Positions 11,476 to 22,719 of a DNA stretch of 64,000 nt are shown one piece after another. Numbering within the stretch: the first letter of the stretch is position 1; every line of letters begins with the position of its first letter. Location: contig NC_090322.1 of assembly GCF_040869045.1 (NCBI RefSeq), forward strand, positions 168,344,672 to 168,408,671. The letters are read 5' to 3'. The notes under the pieces are model-generated. The model was not told where the DNA came from. It was given only the letters and a program-made list of their open reading frames with translations, and searched no databases. The position numbers and the translations under genes are program-made. This DNA is from Eurosta solidaginis (taxonomy: Eukaryota; Arthropoda; Insecta; Diptera; Tephritidae).

Positions 11476-11944
11476 TCCAATCCAAGTAATGTGGAGCGCA
11501 TTTTTATCTCTCCTAAATATTTTTACAATTTCTATGTCAAAATTTTAAAATCAAAGTTCAGTACAAGGACACATTTTTCGCTGACTTTTGTCCATTTATA
11601 TTAAGGAAGTGCTTAAAATTTTTTTATTGTCTTTTTATTTTATAATTAAGTTATATAGGTGTTTTATTTAAAAAAAATAAGTTAAACCTTTTTTGTAAAG
11701 AATGCATTTGCAAAAATTTAGCATAAGCTGAATTTGTTTTCCACATTTACAGGGCTAGTGTTTGAGCATGCCTGTAGAAGTTACAGTTTATATGGGGTGT
11801 ATAATATATATACCACCGATATCTATGATTTTTTCAGACAACAATTAATGCTCTATACCTAAACATTTGGTGAAATTTTAAGCTTCTAGGAGCAGAACTT
11901 ACGAAAAGTTTCTTATCTGAACAATCGGTTGTGGGGGATATGTT
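11476..11944. other. No gene recognised
   Basis: AT-rich, stop-rich sequence downstream of the LINE fragment. No motif or repeat family that I can name. Confidence 0.4.
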
Positions 11945-12070
11945 GTGGTTGTAGCAATAACGACACCCGCGAAGGCCTTGGGGAGTGTTATTGATGTTGA
12001 TGGTCCTTTGCCGGATGCAGATCTCGGGAATGATTTGTTATGACCACATGCGACCTTTTTGGCCATATAC
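11945..12070 (-). mobile_element. R retroposon fragment (3' end)
   Basis: Matches the last ~120 bp of the R family in minus orientation. It has the degenerate tail (TTGTGGTTGTAGCAATAA), the hairpin block 'gaaggccttggggagtgtt', 'gatggtcctttgccgga' and 'tctcgggaatgattt'. It is truncated at its 5' end. Confidence 0.75.
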
Positions 12071-12179
12071 GACCGATCTCATACATTTTTTCCGGCAATA
12101 ATATGTGCAATATACGAAAGCATATGGTGAAGTTTGAAGCTTCAATCTGATAAATTGAGATATGACAAAAATCCTCTTT

Positions 12180-12400
12180 TCTGAAGAATCGATTATATGG
12201 GTAGTCCGATCCGACAAATGTCTAATCGGACACCTAAATATACCCGCTCACTAAATTTTATCAAGATATCTCAAAAATTGAGGAACTAGTTTGCATACAA
12301 ACAGACAGACGGACAGACGGACATGGCTAAATCAACTCAGCTCTTCATCCTGATCATTTCAGTATACTTATCGGTGGGACTATCTATTTTCCTTTTACGA
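12180..12400 (-). repeat. T-related repeat fragment
   Basis: In minus orientation this contains the family's 'atcaagatatctcaaaaatt' block, a GACAGACGGACAGACGGACATGG run (the reverse complement of the GTCCGTCC run) and the adjoining 'ggctaaatcaa' block. It is strongly diverged and lacks both termini. Confidence 0.6.
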
Positions 12401-12599
12401 CTTACAATTTTGAGATTATTGACGAAGTTAATATATCATTTCATTTTCATGAAAGGTATAAAAATATAATATCTGCTGAGAGCGGGAGGTGGGAAAGGAA
12501 ATTGAAACAGCATACATTGAGACAGGCTACGCAGAAGGGCATTCAAAGGAAATGAGACAGGAAAGATAGCATGACTTGTTCGTGAGTAAATAATACTTT

Positions 12600-12920
12600 G
12601 AAGGCAAGCAATAGCTGGAAATATACAAGGGTTGCTACATAAGTGTAGACGTTTTGGGCTCGTGCCATGTGCTCGCCACGCTAAAACTCCAGCTAATAGG
12701 TGTGATACAGCTGTCAGATCTAGAAACAGCAATAGACACAGGTCCTACAAAGCTTCTAGTATTTGTCAAGTGGACGAAGTTATTTTATAACATAGACCAA
12801 AGTTTTTGATAGGATTTTTCAATTTGACCGTTAAACCAACTTCCGGTAACACTATGGACTCATTCAGTCTATGTGAGGTGCTCACAGACCATTCAGTTCA
12901 ACATAACCTAACCTTGTTGA
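12600..12920 (+). mobile_element. LINE 3'-end fragment (RNase H LINE family)
   Basis: Shares an extended block with 23340-23630 and 29330-29545: 'tctagaaacagcaatag...aaagcttctagtatttgtca...tttttgatagg...ctatggactcattcagtctatg'. At 29.3 kb the same block directly follows the RNase H LINE fragment, so it is that family's 3' end. The final ORF region is broken by stops. Confidence 0.65.
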
Positions 12921-13439
12921 GCAAAGGGAAACTGGAATACGACAAAGAGCAATTGAGTTTGATACAAGGGCAAAGGTATTTCAAAAACGGCGAATATATT
13001 TTGCGAAGAGGGCACATGAAATTCAAAAAATGGTAAATGTTTTTGGTTAAAGGCCAAATAAATTTCGCAGTGCATCATGTGCCACGCCTAAAACGGTGGT
13101 TAAAGCATACGTTTGACAGGCCAACAAGAATTCGGTTGCGTTCTAACGCAAGTTTAACATTTTTGCGTTGGGCAACAGTTTTCAAAGGATTTTAAAACAA
13201 CCGGAAGATAGTTTTATTGGCTGGTTTTTAATTTTTGCTACTTTTCCCCTGGTTTCAGGATTTTTTTTGTTTTTAATAACAGGCTACTTCCCACTCGAGG
13301 TTTCAGTTTTTAGGTTTCCTTGTATCAATTTGAAGATTGTGGTAAACTGGCAATAAAATACGTTGGGTAGGGATGATAAAAAAAGATCAAATACATATAT
13401 ATATCGCTTATCTTGTTTGCTTAAAACTACAGATTTCCC
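12921..13439. other. No gene recognised
   Basis: Two short plus-strand frames (12806-13036 and 13168-13356) have no recognisable domain, and the first overlaps the LINE 3' end. The second is hydrophobic by chance composition. A short (AT)n run lies near 13396. Confidence 0.4.
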
Positions 13440-13800
13440 AATTTGTGATTTTATGTGATGAGCCGTGACATGTCTCCGTAAAGCTTATGCACCTCATCTT
13501 TAAACCTCCTTCGATACCATTGTGAGCACAAACAGGACCATAAATCTTCCGGAGAACTTTTCTTTTGAATACTCCAAGAGCCGTCCCATCTTCCCTCGAC
13601 ACCGTCCGCGGTTGCGAGGCATGCACCACTCTACTTGTAGAGTGTGATTTTTGTTCGTCGAGAAAGGATTTTAATACATTTCAACTGCCCGTTTGAAGAA
13701 GCACTTGTTTGCAAGAATGATTTCCAGGTTGAAATTGTTTTGACTGTTAATGCTGGTTCCCAGGTAGACGAAGTTTCGCACAATTTCGAATTTATATCAG
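13440..13800 (-). pseudogene. RTE-type LINE remnant
   Basis: On the minus strand a broken frame includes 'GTALGVFKRKVLRKIYGPV', matching the 'ALGVFERKILRKIYRP' block of the RTE copy at 8743-9295. Upstream it continues into degraded 'LSRRTKI'-like and 'VNFVYLGTSI'-like sequence. Several frameshifts; a short, old fragment. Confidence 0.75.
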
Positions 13801-14007
13801 TCCAAGGCAATCCAGAGTGACAAGTTGTGACTCAGCCCAGCACCCACTGAAGTGGCTTCTTTATCAAAGCGAGGGCGAGCGTTTCTTAAGGCCAATGATA
13901 TCAATATCCGAGCATAATTGTTTCACAGACAAGCTGTTTATGTTAGAAATACACTCGAAGTGTTTTTCAAACTACTGCCGAAGGGCGATCTCCCTTAGAA
14001 ACACTTT

Positions 14008-14862
14008 TTTATACCTTTCGTGATAATGGTATATTAAGTTTGGTCCGATTCTCGAAAATGTTAAATCTTTGAAGGAGATGAGTTAGACCCACCAAAAGGT
14101 ATAGAGAAATTGTCAGGATGAAGACGTATGTCCAGCTGTCTGTCTATTTGAAAAATGTTTAAGATATCTTGATGAAAATGTGTGTGCCGGTATATTTGGG
14201 TGTCTGATTAATCATTTGTACCAACCCACCGGATCGAACCACTATAGCATACATCTCCCATACAAACGATCTTTGGGAGAAGCAAGAAGCTCGAAATTCC
14301 ACAAGATGCTTACATGTAAGGCGTACGTTACTGTCTAAAAAATCCTTAAATTCGGTCGTATATAAGATATATATTCCTACAATGATTATTCAAATAATAG
14401 GTTTTACGTCATTTCTTCCTTATATAGAGCAACAAATTGTTGAGATCGGTTATATATTTATATCATATATCCATTATACCAGATGCTTACGTATGTATAT
14501 GGCATATGCTATTGTCTGAAAAAATCCTCCAACTGATTGTTCAGATTTTACGAATTGTAGTAGAACTAAATAAAAAAATGTTAGTATGAAATTAGTCAGA
14601 CTATCTGGCATCTCTGTTCGATTAAACTTAAAACATACTGATAACTTGTAAGCACTTATGTCAACTATTTTGGGGTATGAAAGAAAAAAAGCAATAAAAG
14701 ACATTCGATTGTAACCACGAAGCCGGTCAATTGTACTTTATTTAAAGAAAAAGTGTATTGCGAATATTTTAGAATTTCTAAAATTTCATCAGATTATTGC
14801 TCAGCTCCATTCAAAAGATCTTCGGCACAGCCGAAGAAAGTCCCGTCCTTACTTGTGTTTAA
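14008..14862 (+). repeat. T-related element, diverged subfamily
   Basis: The ends match the family pattern: 5' TTTTTTATACCTTTCG...GGTATATTAAGTTTGG (14006-14044) and 3' '...GAAGAAAGTCCCGTCCTTACTTGTGTTT' (about 14838-14862). A short inverted repeat, 'cttcggcacagccgaag', precedes the 3' end, in the place of the hairpin in other copies. The interior is unlike the 3826 copy and has no tandem array. No coding capacity. Confidence 0.65.
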
Positions 14863-14867
14863 TTGAG

Positions 14868-14948
14868 AAACTTCTTTCTAAATTGTTGTTGCTTTGCCCG
14901 GAATTTGAACCCAGGACCTTCTGTTACTGCGTCCAACCGCCATGCTTG
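14868..14948 (-). mobile_element. tRNA-derived SINE head fragment
   Basis: Reverse-complemented, this reads as a tRNA-like head with a clear B box (GGGTTCAAATTCC) followed by 'GGGCAAAGCAACAACAATTTAG', as in SINE-A. The A-box half differs from the other SINE-A copies. It lies just beside the complete SINE-A insertion at 15007. Confidence 0.6.
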
Positions 14949-15006
14949 CTTGATGGTTTGTTTGCTACTGATACATTTTTGTTATGCGATAATGCCAGCC
15001 TACAAT

Positions 15007-15359
15007 AAAATAAATAAATGTAAGGCGCGATAACCTCCGAAGAGATCTAAGGCCGAGCTTCTTTTCCAATTTGCCTCGTGCTCCTCTTGATTTTCTCTAC
15101 AAATTGGCCGGACGGGACCTACATGTTTTATGCCGACTCCGAGCGGCATCTGCAAGGCAGATGAGTTTTCACTGAGAGCTTTTCATGGTAGAAATACACT
15201 CGGAGCGCTTGCCAAACACTGCCGAGGGGCGACCCCGCTTAGAAAAATTGTCTTCTAATTGAAAAACCTTATTTCTAAAATTATGATGTTGCTTTGCCCG
15301 CGGTGCGAACCCAGGGCATACGGTGTGGCAGGCGGAGCACCCTACCATCACACCACGGG
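15007..15359 (-). mobile_element. SINE-A, long form, with 14-bp TSD
   Basis: Complete tRNA-derived SINE in minus orientation. The tRNA-like head at about 15288-15359 has B box GGTTCGCACC (15302-15312 on the complement) and A-box-like TGGTGTGATGGTAGGG. The body includes 'aagcggggtcgcccctcgg' and 'ctcatctgccttgcag'. The 3' tail is a TTTATTTATTTTA run at the left. It is flanked by perfect 14-bp duplications TGCCAGCCTACAAT at 14993-15006 and 15360-15373, which prove retrotransposition. No protein is encoded; the minus-strand short frame here is not a gene. Confidence 0.93.
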
Positions 15360-15837
15360 TGCCAGCCTACAATGCAGTAAACTATTCCCAACCAAATTTA
15401 TGCAAAAAAAAATTGGAAAGGACCTACGATAAGATAATCGACCCACTATATGCCTGTATGCTGCTAAAAGTGGATGTTGCGACGGCCTCGTCACTGCTGA
15501 CGGATATAAATTCAAATTGGAAATCACCATTAAAGTGCCAGTTCGGTTTGTTGGGTACAATTGCTATATTTATGTAACGTAAGCACAGTAAAAGCAACAG
15601 TTAGTGCAATCAACGGAAACAAACACATGTCATTTCGGTAAAGTCCAGACATAGTGGCACCACCTTCCTTTTACGATGTTTCATACTCTTTATGACTTTA
15701 GCATGGTTGCCACTTTATCTATTTGGATCTAAAACGGTTCATTTGATTTAGATTTGGTCAACTGGTCTCTACTCTCCTGATTTGGCCCGTTTTATGGATA
15801 TTTTTTGTGAGAGTTTTGAGTTACTACTTTCATGCAA

Positions 15838-16260
15838 TTTCGAAATTGCAAAAGACTTCGTTTGTTTGGGAGCCAGCATTTACACAAAAAACAACAACTT
15901 CAGTTAAGAAATTCAGCTAAAAATTGATTTTGTAGGTAGGCAATCGAAAAGTAGTCTTCTCTCGACAAACGAAAATTATGCTCTACAAGTCACCTAACGT
16001 ACCCATCCTGCTATATGGTGCAGAAGCATGGACACTGACAACATCTGATGAGGCGACTCTGGGAGTGCTCGGTGAAAAGTTCTTCGAAAGATTAAAGCAC
16101 CTCTACGCATTGGCGACGTCGAGTGCAATAAGGTTTAATGATAAGCTGTACGAGTTTTATGTTGACATCAACATAGTCAAGCGAAGTAAAACACAGAGGC
16201 TCCGCTGGTTAGGCCATATTATGAGAATGCAAGATGATACCCCGGCCATGTTTTTGACGG
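15838..16260 (+). pseudogene. RTE-type LINE remnant
   Basis: The plus strand from about 15838 reads, with frame breaks, as 'FEIAKDFVCLGASI', then 'LYKSPNVPILLYGAEAWTLTT' (15978 on), 'EATLGVLGEKFFERLKHLY', 'RFNDKLYEFYVDINIVKRSKTQRLRWLGHIMRM' and 'DDTPA'. This is the same RTE C-terminal region as at 8743-9295, in the opposite orientation. It loses homology near 16250. Inactive remnant. Confidence 0.82.
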
Positions 16261-16825
16261 CCAAAAACGTTTAAACTTTTTAGCGCCAATAAAGTAGGGA
16301 ATTAAGTTGAGTCAATGGACCTTAAATGGTTATAAAGTCAATTGACCTTATGGCGATTTAAAGTGGTCATAAGGTCTATTGAATTTATAACCGCTGGCAT
16401 TGTGTCATCTCACCGAGCTTTATATGGTACTACTAATTTTATGTATAACCTTCCCTAACTATAGCCATATACGCGATTTTAAAAGCAAAAGGACTTGTTA
16501 TAACACAAACTATCTATATCAAAGCTTAAAATTAAAGGAATGTTTTAACCTCTTTTCATAATAAATTTCGGTCCATATTAAAAATATGGTGTGGCAACCA
16601 TGTACTTTGGTAGTATGTGCTGCTGCTAAAGTGATAACGACGCTGCCGATGACGATGGTGTCGTTATCGGTATTGTTGTGAGCAAAGTCAATGTTACAAG
16701 ACAGCGTCAACACCACCATCCCATCGGCAACAACCACTGGTTAAAAGAAGCAGCAACAATAGTTAATGTGGCTTTTGACATCTCAAAATGTTTCGCAAGG
16801 CTCAGTAAAAAATAGAAAGAAACAA
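16261..16825. other. No gene recognised
   Basis: A set of short imperfect repeats of 'ataaggtc(t/a)attga' and its complement lies at 16310-16390. Otherwise there is no assignable feature up to the T-element. Confidence 0.4.
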
Positions 16826-18358
16826 GTAAGGAAAGCTAAGTTCGGGTGTAACCGAACATTACATACTCAGCTGAGAGCTTTGGAGACAAAATATGGGAAA
16901 ATCATCATGTGAGAAAATTAACCTAGGGTAACCCTGGAATGTGTTTGTATGACATGGGTATCAAATGAAAGGTCTTCGTGAGTATTTTAAAAGGGAGTGG
17001 GTATCAAATGAAATGTGTTAATGAGTATTTTAAAAGGGAGTGGGTCTTAGTTCTATAGGTCGACGCCTTTTCGAGATATCACCATAACGGTGGACCAGAG
17101 GTGATTCTATAATGTGTTTGTCGATATGGGTGACAAATTAAAGGTATTAATGAGGGTTTTAAGAGGGAGTGGCCCTTAGTTGTATATGTGAAGGCGTTTT
17201 CGAGATATCGACCAAAATGTGGACCAGGATGACCCAGAACATCATCTATCGGGTACCGCTAATTTATTTATATATGTAATACCACGAATAGTATTCCTGC
17301 CATGATTCGAAGGGCTTTTGATTTCGCCCTGCAGAACTTTTTCATTTTCTTCTACTTAATATGGTTGGTGTCACACCCATTTTACAAAGTTTTTTCTAAA
17401 GTTATATTTTGCGTCAAAAAACCAATGCAATCACCATGCTTCGTCCCTTTTTTCGTATTTGGTATAGAATTATGGCATTTTTTTCATATTTCAAAATTTT
17501 CGATATCGAAAAAGTGGGCGTGGTCATAGTCGAATTTCGGCCATTTTTTACACAAATGCAAAGTGAGTTCAGATAAGTACGTGAACTAAGTTTAGTAAAG
17601 ATATATCGATTTTTGCTCAAGTTATCGTGTTAGTGGCCGAGCGGAAGGACAGACGGCCGACTGTGTACAAAAACTGGGCGTGGCTTCAGCCGATTTCGCC
17701 CATTTTCACAGAAAACAGTTACCGTCATACAAGCTTTTTGTTTGACTTATGGCATTACAAGTATTCTAGACAAATTAAATGAAAAAGAGCGTTTTAAATT
17801 TTTTTTAAGTGGGCGTGTTCGTCATCCGATTTTGCTAATTTTTATTTAGAACACATATAGTAATAGGAGTAACGTTTGTGACAAATTTCATCATGATATC
17901 TTCAACGACTGCCAAATTACAGCTTGCAAAACTTTTAAATTACCTTCTTTTAAAAGTGGGCGGTGCCACGCCCATTGTCCAAAATTTTACTAATTTTCTA
18001 TTCTGCGCCATAAGGTCAACCCACCTACCAAGTTTCATCGCTTTATCAGTAGATTTTCGATATCGAAAAAATGGGCGTGGTTATAGTCCGATTTCGTTCA
18101 TTTTAAATAGCGATCTGAGATGAGTGCCCAGGAACTTACATACCAAATTTCGTTAGATACCTCAAAATTTATTCAAGTTATCGTGTTTACGGAAAGACGC
18201 ACGGACGGACGGACATGGCTAAATTAATTTATTTTTTCGCCCAGATCATTTTGATATATAGAAGTCTATATCTATCTCGATTAGTTTATGCCGTTACGGG
18301 GTACCGTTATGCGAACAAAATTAATATACTCTGTGAGCTCTGCTCAGCTGAGTATAAA
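16826..18358 (-). repeat. T-element, minus orientation
   Basis: Mirror of the copy at 3826. On the plus strand it starts with AACAAGTAAGGAAAGC and the hairpin GTTCGGGTGTAACCGAAC (16842-16859), passes about 2.5 units of the 129-bp repeat (16930-17230) and the GGGCGTGG blocks, and ends CTCTGCTCAGCTGAGTATAAAAAG. It has only about 2.5 repeat units, against about 12 in the 3826 copy. Both termini are present. No coding capacity. Confidence 0.85.
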
Positions 18359-18359
18359 A

Positions 18360-19369
18360 AGAACCAAAGAACAACAAAAAGTTGGTATACATGCAGATGG
18401 GTCGGTATAACAAACAACTTTACAACAACCACGCACTCAAAAAGGGGGTAATATATAAATAAATAATAAGATTTTCCTACCCCACCAATGGACAGCTACA
18501 AACGGCACCGTGTCATCGTCGTTGCCCACCCTTGCATAGCATGTCAAAGTTACGACGGCATTATACAACGCCATGAACAACAACAAAACCAAAATGTCAG
18601 GCGCCCTTGCTATACCCATCTGGTTGTTAGTCGTACCCAGGTTCATTCGCAGAAAGGTAGGCTACCTACAGTATAGCCAAGATAAAGTGTCACACAAGCA
18701 CTGTTAAGTTTTTGGGTTGGCACTAAAATTAGTTTAAACTTATTTTTGTTGCCTAAGCTTTCGAATTGTCTGACAAAACGAAACATGGCTTTCGGGACAA
18801 AAATTATCCCAGTCAATTCTATGAAAAAGGCAAAGGCAGAGTATTATTCGAGTCCCAGAGAAGTAATTTCCCATTTGACGAATTTAATAACAAAGTAGCC
18901 GAAAATCAAATTGAGAATTTACATTTTCTCTTACCTTTGAGAATTTTTGTTCCGCGCGTTTGTTGGGTTGCTATGCCTTACAGAGTGGATTGCCTGTGAG
19001 TGTTTGTATGACACCTGCTTGTTTGTATGACACCCCACCCCCGTTATCGTATTCTACAATGAACTTTGTTTGTTGGTTAACGCTACCACGTGCGTGTCGT
19101 ATATTCAGAGATGTACATTCCGTTGTCGTGGAAACATCAAACCGTCACACTCTACACTCGATAGTTAACACGAAGCAACTACTGGTTTACGCACTCCATG
19201 ACAGCTGATTTTGTTGTTGTTTATTTGCTTATTTTGTTTACTCTTTTGCACAAATTCAACAATTAATCATAGCAACAACAAAATAAAATAAGTAAGGCAG
19301 TCCATATTTGTGTAACACCCAACAATGTATACCTATTTGTGAGGCCTAAGCTAGGCATATCAATAAAAA
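18360..19369. other. No gene recognised
   Basis: Short frames on both strands (18437-18676, 18766-19208) lack domains and convincing start or splice context. No repeat family identified in this kilobase. Confidence 0.4.
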
Positions 19370-19736
19370 AAAAATAAATGAATGTAAGGCGCAATAACCT
19401 CCGAAGAGATTTAAGGCCGAGCTTCTTTTCCAATTTGCGTCGTGCTCCTTTTTAATTTTTCCTACAAATTGGCGGGACGGGACCTACTTGTTTTATGCCG
19501 ACTCCGAACGGCATCTGCAAGGCAGATGAGTTTTCACTGAGAGCCTTTCATGGCAGAAATACACTCGGAGTGCTTGCCAAACACTGCCGAGGGGCGACCC
19601 CGCTTAGAAAAATTTTCTTCTAATTGAAAAACCTTATTTCTAAAATTTGTATGTTGCTTTGCCCGGGGTTTGAACCCAGGGCATTCGGTGTGGTAGGCGG
19701 AGCACGCTACCATCACACCACGGTGGCCGCGTGGTG
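19370..19736 (-). mobile_element. SINE-A, long form
   Basis: Same structure as the 15007 copy and about 95% alike by eye. The tRNA-like head at the right (B box GGTTTGAACCC on the plus strand near 19667; A-box half at about 19700-19736), the 'gccgaggggcgaccccgctt' body and the A-rich left end (the T-rich 3' tail in the sense orientation). I could not find a clear flanking target duplication. Confidence 0.88.
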
Positions 19737-19744
19737 CCAATGCC

Positions 19745-20330
19745 GATGATCTGCAAGTTCTTGTCAAGGTGAAATTTCTGAATACACTGAGGGACTTTAG
19801 GTGGGTGACGTAACAAGGTGGCCCGAATCTTACAAGATTCCTCACTTTGGCGGAGTAACACTGGTGTTGTCTGACAGGATTAATTACATTGGGACTATTC
19901 TTGACAGCAAGCCGTCATTGAAACCTAATGTGAAGGACGGGGTTAGGAAGGATTCGGTTGCCTTGTACGCTGTCGATGGGCAATTGGCAAACCCTGGGTG
20001 CTCTTTCTAGTGGCCAAGCCTATTAACTTCTACGGCATTCTGGTCTTATGGAAAGCACTTCGCACTTTTTTCTCGGCCAAGGGACTGGAAACAGTGCAGC
20101 AATTGGTGATGGTTGGAATAAGCGGGACATATCGCACATCACGTACAATGGCACTAAACGTGATGCTGAGTCGTGAGCGAATCGGCGAAAGCGCGGGCGG
20201 CAATACGGCTTCGTGACACGCGATATAAGCTTGAATATTACGGGTACTTCAGGGTGCTGACCAACTTTGACTTCATGCGCCGGCTTGCGTTCCTGTTGCC
20301 ATATTCACCACTTATATACCCTTAAGTAAG
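19745..20330 (+). pseudogene. LINE RT C-terminal fragment
   Basis: Frames 19801-20010 and 19998-20216 together resemble the RT thumb region of an RNase H-bearing LINE: 'FGGVTLVLSDRINYIGTILDSK', 'VRKDSVALYA', then '..VLWKAL', 'LETVQQLVMVGISGTYRTSRTMALNVML'. One frameshift joins them. Starts directly beside the SINE-A head. Degraded further on. Confidence 0.75.
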
Positions 20331-20799
20331 GAATCCGGTGGGGAATTAATATGCGACAAGAGTATAATACACCTGTATACCATCAGCTCGGTGCTAGACG
20401 GACATTTAGGCTGCCCGATCACTGCAGCGCCTTCCAGGGGGAGGTCACTGCTTAAAGGATGCGGTAGATATGATGTTATCCGCCACTGCAACTGTTATTA
20501 ATGCGGTTAACTGTGCCATTACGAGGTCGAAGGCCGTGAGGGATTTGTTGACCTCACTTGCGGTGGCATCTAGGTTAGATTCATTTACGTTAAGAGGGCG
20601 GCCTTGGGTATTTCTGTCACTTCAACTCGGCACATTTATCCAACCAGATTTCTGCCTAGTGGTTCTCAAGGAACCACTTTCTTTCTCTGATGAAGTTAAG
20701 TAGAAGTGAAAGATCTACCTTCCCAACATCTGCTAAAATAAGGTAAAACCGTGGACACAGAAATATGAGTCGTCTTGTACTATATCAATATCACGTTAG

Positions 20800-20930
20800 A
20801 TTTAATGCCTTTAAGTCGACAAACATCGTTACATTGATGTCTAGGACTGCACTGTCCTAGCGCGGTATGGCTGCTCTCTCTATAGCATAGACCTCTGCCT
20901 GGAAGACACTGCATGACTTAGTGTGTCGGT
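20800..20930 (-). pseudogene. LINE RNase H fragment, inverted
   Basis: The minus strand at about 20840-20920 encodes 'VFQAEVYAIERAA', the second conserved block of the RNase H domain in this LINE group. It is in the opposite orientation to the neighbours at 19745 and 20985, so the family has been rearranged here. Confidence 0.55.
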
Positions 20931-20969
20931 ACGATTGATTTACCGGCAGATGTTTTGAGTACATTTCAG

Positions 20970-21220
20970 CTCCAGTGACATCTAACTATTTTTTGAAAAA
21001 AGTTATCTGCGCGGCAGGCCATATCCCTGACAATTGTCAGGCTAACACTTTGGCCCGAGCAGGCACTGGTGAACTGAACGTGTCTGCCAATGGAGACATT
21101 GGGATTCTGCTGGTCACTTGCGCTCTGCTTTTAGACAGGTGGACCTCGAGCCAACTAAACAGTCATCCTCCTACGCTCATCCGGACAAGCGTCAATCGCC
21201 ATCAGGCGATACAAGTTTTA
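20970..21220 (+). pseudogene. LINE RNase H C-terminal fragment
   Basis: The open frame from 20975 reads 'AGHIPDNCQANTLARAGT...GDIGILLVTCALLLDRW'. This resembles the last RNase H block (W-V-P-G-H-x-x-I-x-G-N-x-x-A-D-x-L-A-R) and the following linker of RNase H-bearing LINEs. It is a different lineage from the 10300/28480 copies. Confidence 0.65.
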
Positions 21221-21294
21221 GCACCTTATGTGCTAAGTACAACTAGGTATAACAACAGCAACAACATACAGTAAATTGTGCATGCAATTAAAAA

Positions 21295-21558
21295 ATGCAT
21301 AAAAACATGTTCATAAAAAAGCAAATCAACGACAAAAACGTTGCACTGCAAATTGTTGTTGTCCATATTATTTTTTTATGTTCCTTCACTTTGCTGGTTG
21401 CCATTTTTGCAGTCATAAACTATAAATTTTGCCATAAATACTCGCTTAATATGAAATTCTGTAAATTGAGTAAACAATTTAAAGTTATAACTATTTGGTC
21501 ATACGAGGGTGAGCGTGTTTATGTTTCGCAACTTAACGGTTTCTTCGCGTTCAGATAA
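21295..21558 (+). other. Unrecognised short ORF with a hydrophobic segment
   Basis: An 87-codon frame with one hydrophobic stretch (about residues 20-40). It overlaps the left edge of an R retroposon and shows no similarity I recognise. Probably chance. Confidence 0.12.
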
Positions 21559-21579
21559 TTTTGGGTACACAGAATCGTA

Positions 21580-22012
21580 TAAAAAATAACGCTGGGCCCA
21601 TCGAACCACGACTACGGCAGATATTTCCCCTATAACATACCCGCCTGTCGTCAGCGGCAACTAAAATACGAAATGCATTGAAGGGGTTGTGCAGCGCAGC
21701 CCTTTGAAAGGGTTGCCAGCGCAATTTATAGCTTCTCCAACCCATTTGTAAACCTCACCTACACGTGGCGCATCCTGTATCTTAAGCAGCTAAAGCTCTG
21801 GCGACGCCAAGTTCCTCATGGTGGTGAGAGGGTGAGATGGCCTGAAGGTGTCATGTGGTCATTCTAAATCGTTCCTGAGATGGTCAGGCTGGTGCCTAAA
21901 TGGTGCTTGTTACCGGAACGTACCAGATCTGTACCCGGCAAAGGACCAACAACATCGATTGCACTACCCAAAACCTTCTGGGAGTGTTCTAATCGCAATA
22001 ACATCAACAACC
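21580..22012 (+). mobile_element. R retroposon, near full length, diverged
   Basis: Plus-sense copy with 'cctgtcgtcagcggcaactaaaatacg', 'gggttgccagcgcaatttat', 'ctctggcgacgccaagttcctc', 'aaatcgttcctgagatggtc' and 'ggcaaaggacca', ending in a decayed hairpin and 'AATCGCAATAACATCAACAACC'. More diverged than the 35126 and 43562 copies. Interrupted by nothing; flanks show no clear duplication. Confidence 0.8.
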
Positions 22013-22092
22013 ATTTAAAAATATCGCCAGATAACTAATGAATATTTAAAATCCACGGTGGCAATCCGTTAAACCCTCGCCAGGTTTAATAT

Positions 22093-22697
22093 TGTAACGA
22101 ATGTTAGCAGCACTGAGCGATGCTATCGTCTCTAAGCCGATGCTAAGCAGTGACGTGAATTCACATCCATAGATCAATCATTATGTATCTACATAAACGA
22201 AACAATAATTGCGTCTACACATATGTACCATGTGCGTATACGAGCAGCGGAGAGTCAATGCACAAACACATGCATATATCTGAGATACTCCTAAAAGTAT
22301 GCAATGAGAAAAACTATAAAATTGTGCAATTGTAGTTACAGCTGAGAAGTTTGAGAGCTGCTGGACTAGTAGATTCTGGAAGCGCCTAGAAGATGCGAAG
22401 GTTGAAATCAAAGAGTATAAAAGGCGGCAATTGTAGAGGCGCTGGAATTCAGTTTGATTTGAGTTTCGATTAAGACGATATCTATGAGCAATAGCAGTAT
22501 TATTTTGAAAGTCAGTGTCATTTAAGCTATCAGTTTGGTTATTAAGCCAGCTAATTGCAAAGTATAAGTGTTATTGTGAAGTACTTTAATAAAGGCCATT
22601 TTTACATTATTCAATATTGGAGTTATTTATTCAACAGTTTAGTGATACGAACTTAGCAAAAAGGCAAATAAGAGGATTTGCAAGCAAATTCGTTACA
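22093..22697 (+). mobile_element. Solo LTR (605 bp) with ATAT duplication
   Basis: Bounded by 9-bp inverted ends TGTAACGAA...TTCGTTACA in the TG...CA form of LTRs. Flanked by a 4-bp duplication ATAT (22089-22092, 22698-22701). A TATA box (TATAAAAG, 22416-22423) and a downstream AATAAA (22588-22593) are in the order expected of a U3-R-U5 promoter/terminator, fixing the strand as plus. No internal region remains, so it arose by LTR-LTR recombination. The ATAT target and 4-bp duplication fit a Ty3/gypsy-type integrase; that assignment is inferred. Confidence 0.9.
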
Positions 22698-22719
22698 ATA
22701 TGATACTAGTTTGATGGCT

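Noticed and set aside
18960..19208. Plus-strand ORF rich in Leu, Cys and Tyr
   Set aside because: No start context, domain or second copy; the overlapping frame 18766-18999 is equally long. Consistent with chance.
22181..22411. Minus-strand ORF inside the LTR
   Set aside because: Lies entirely within the solo LTR, antisense to its promoter; no coding features.
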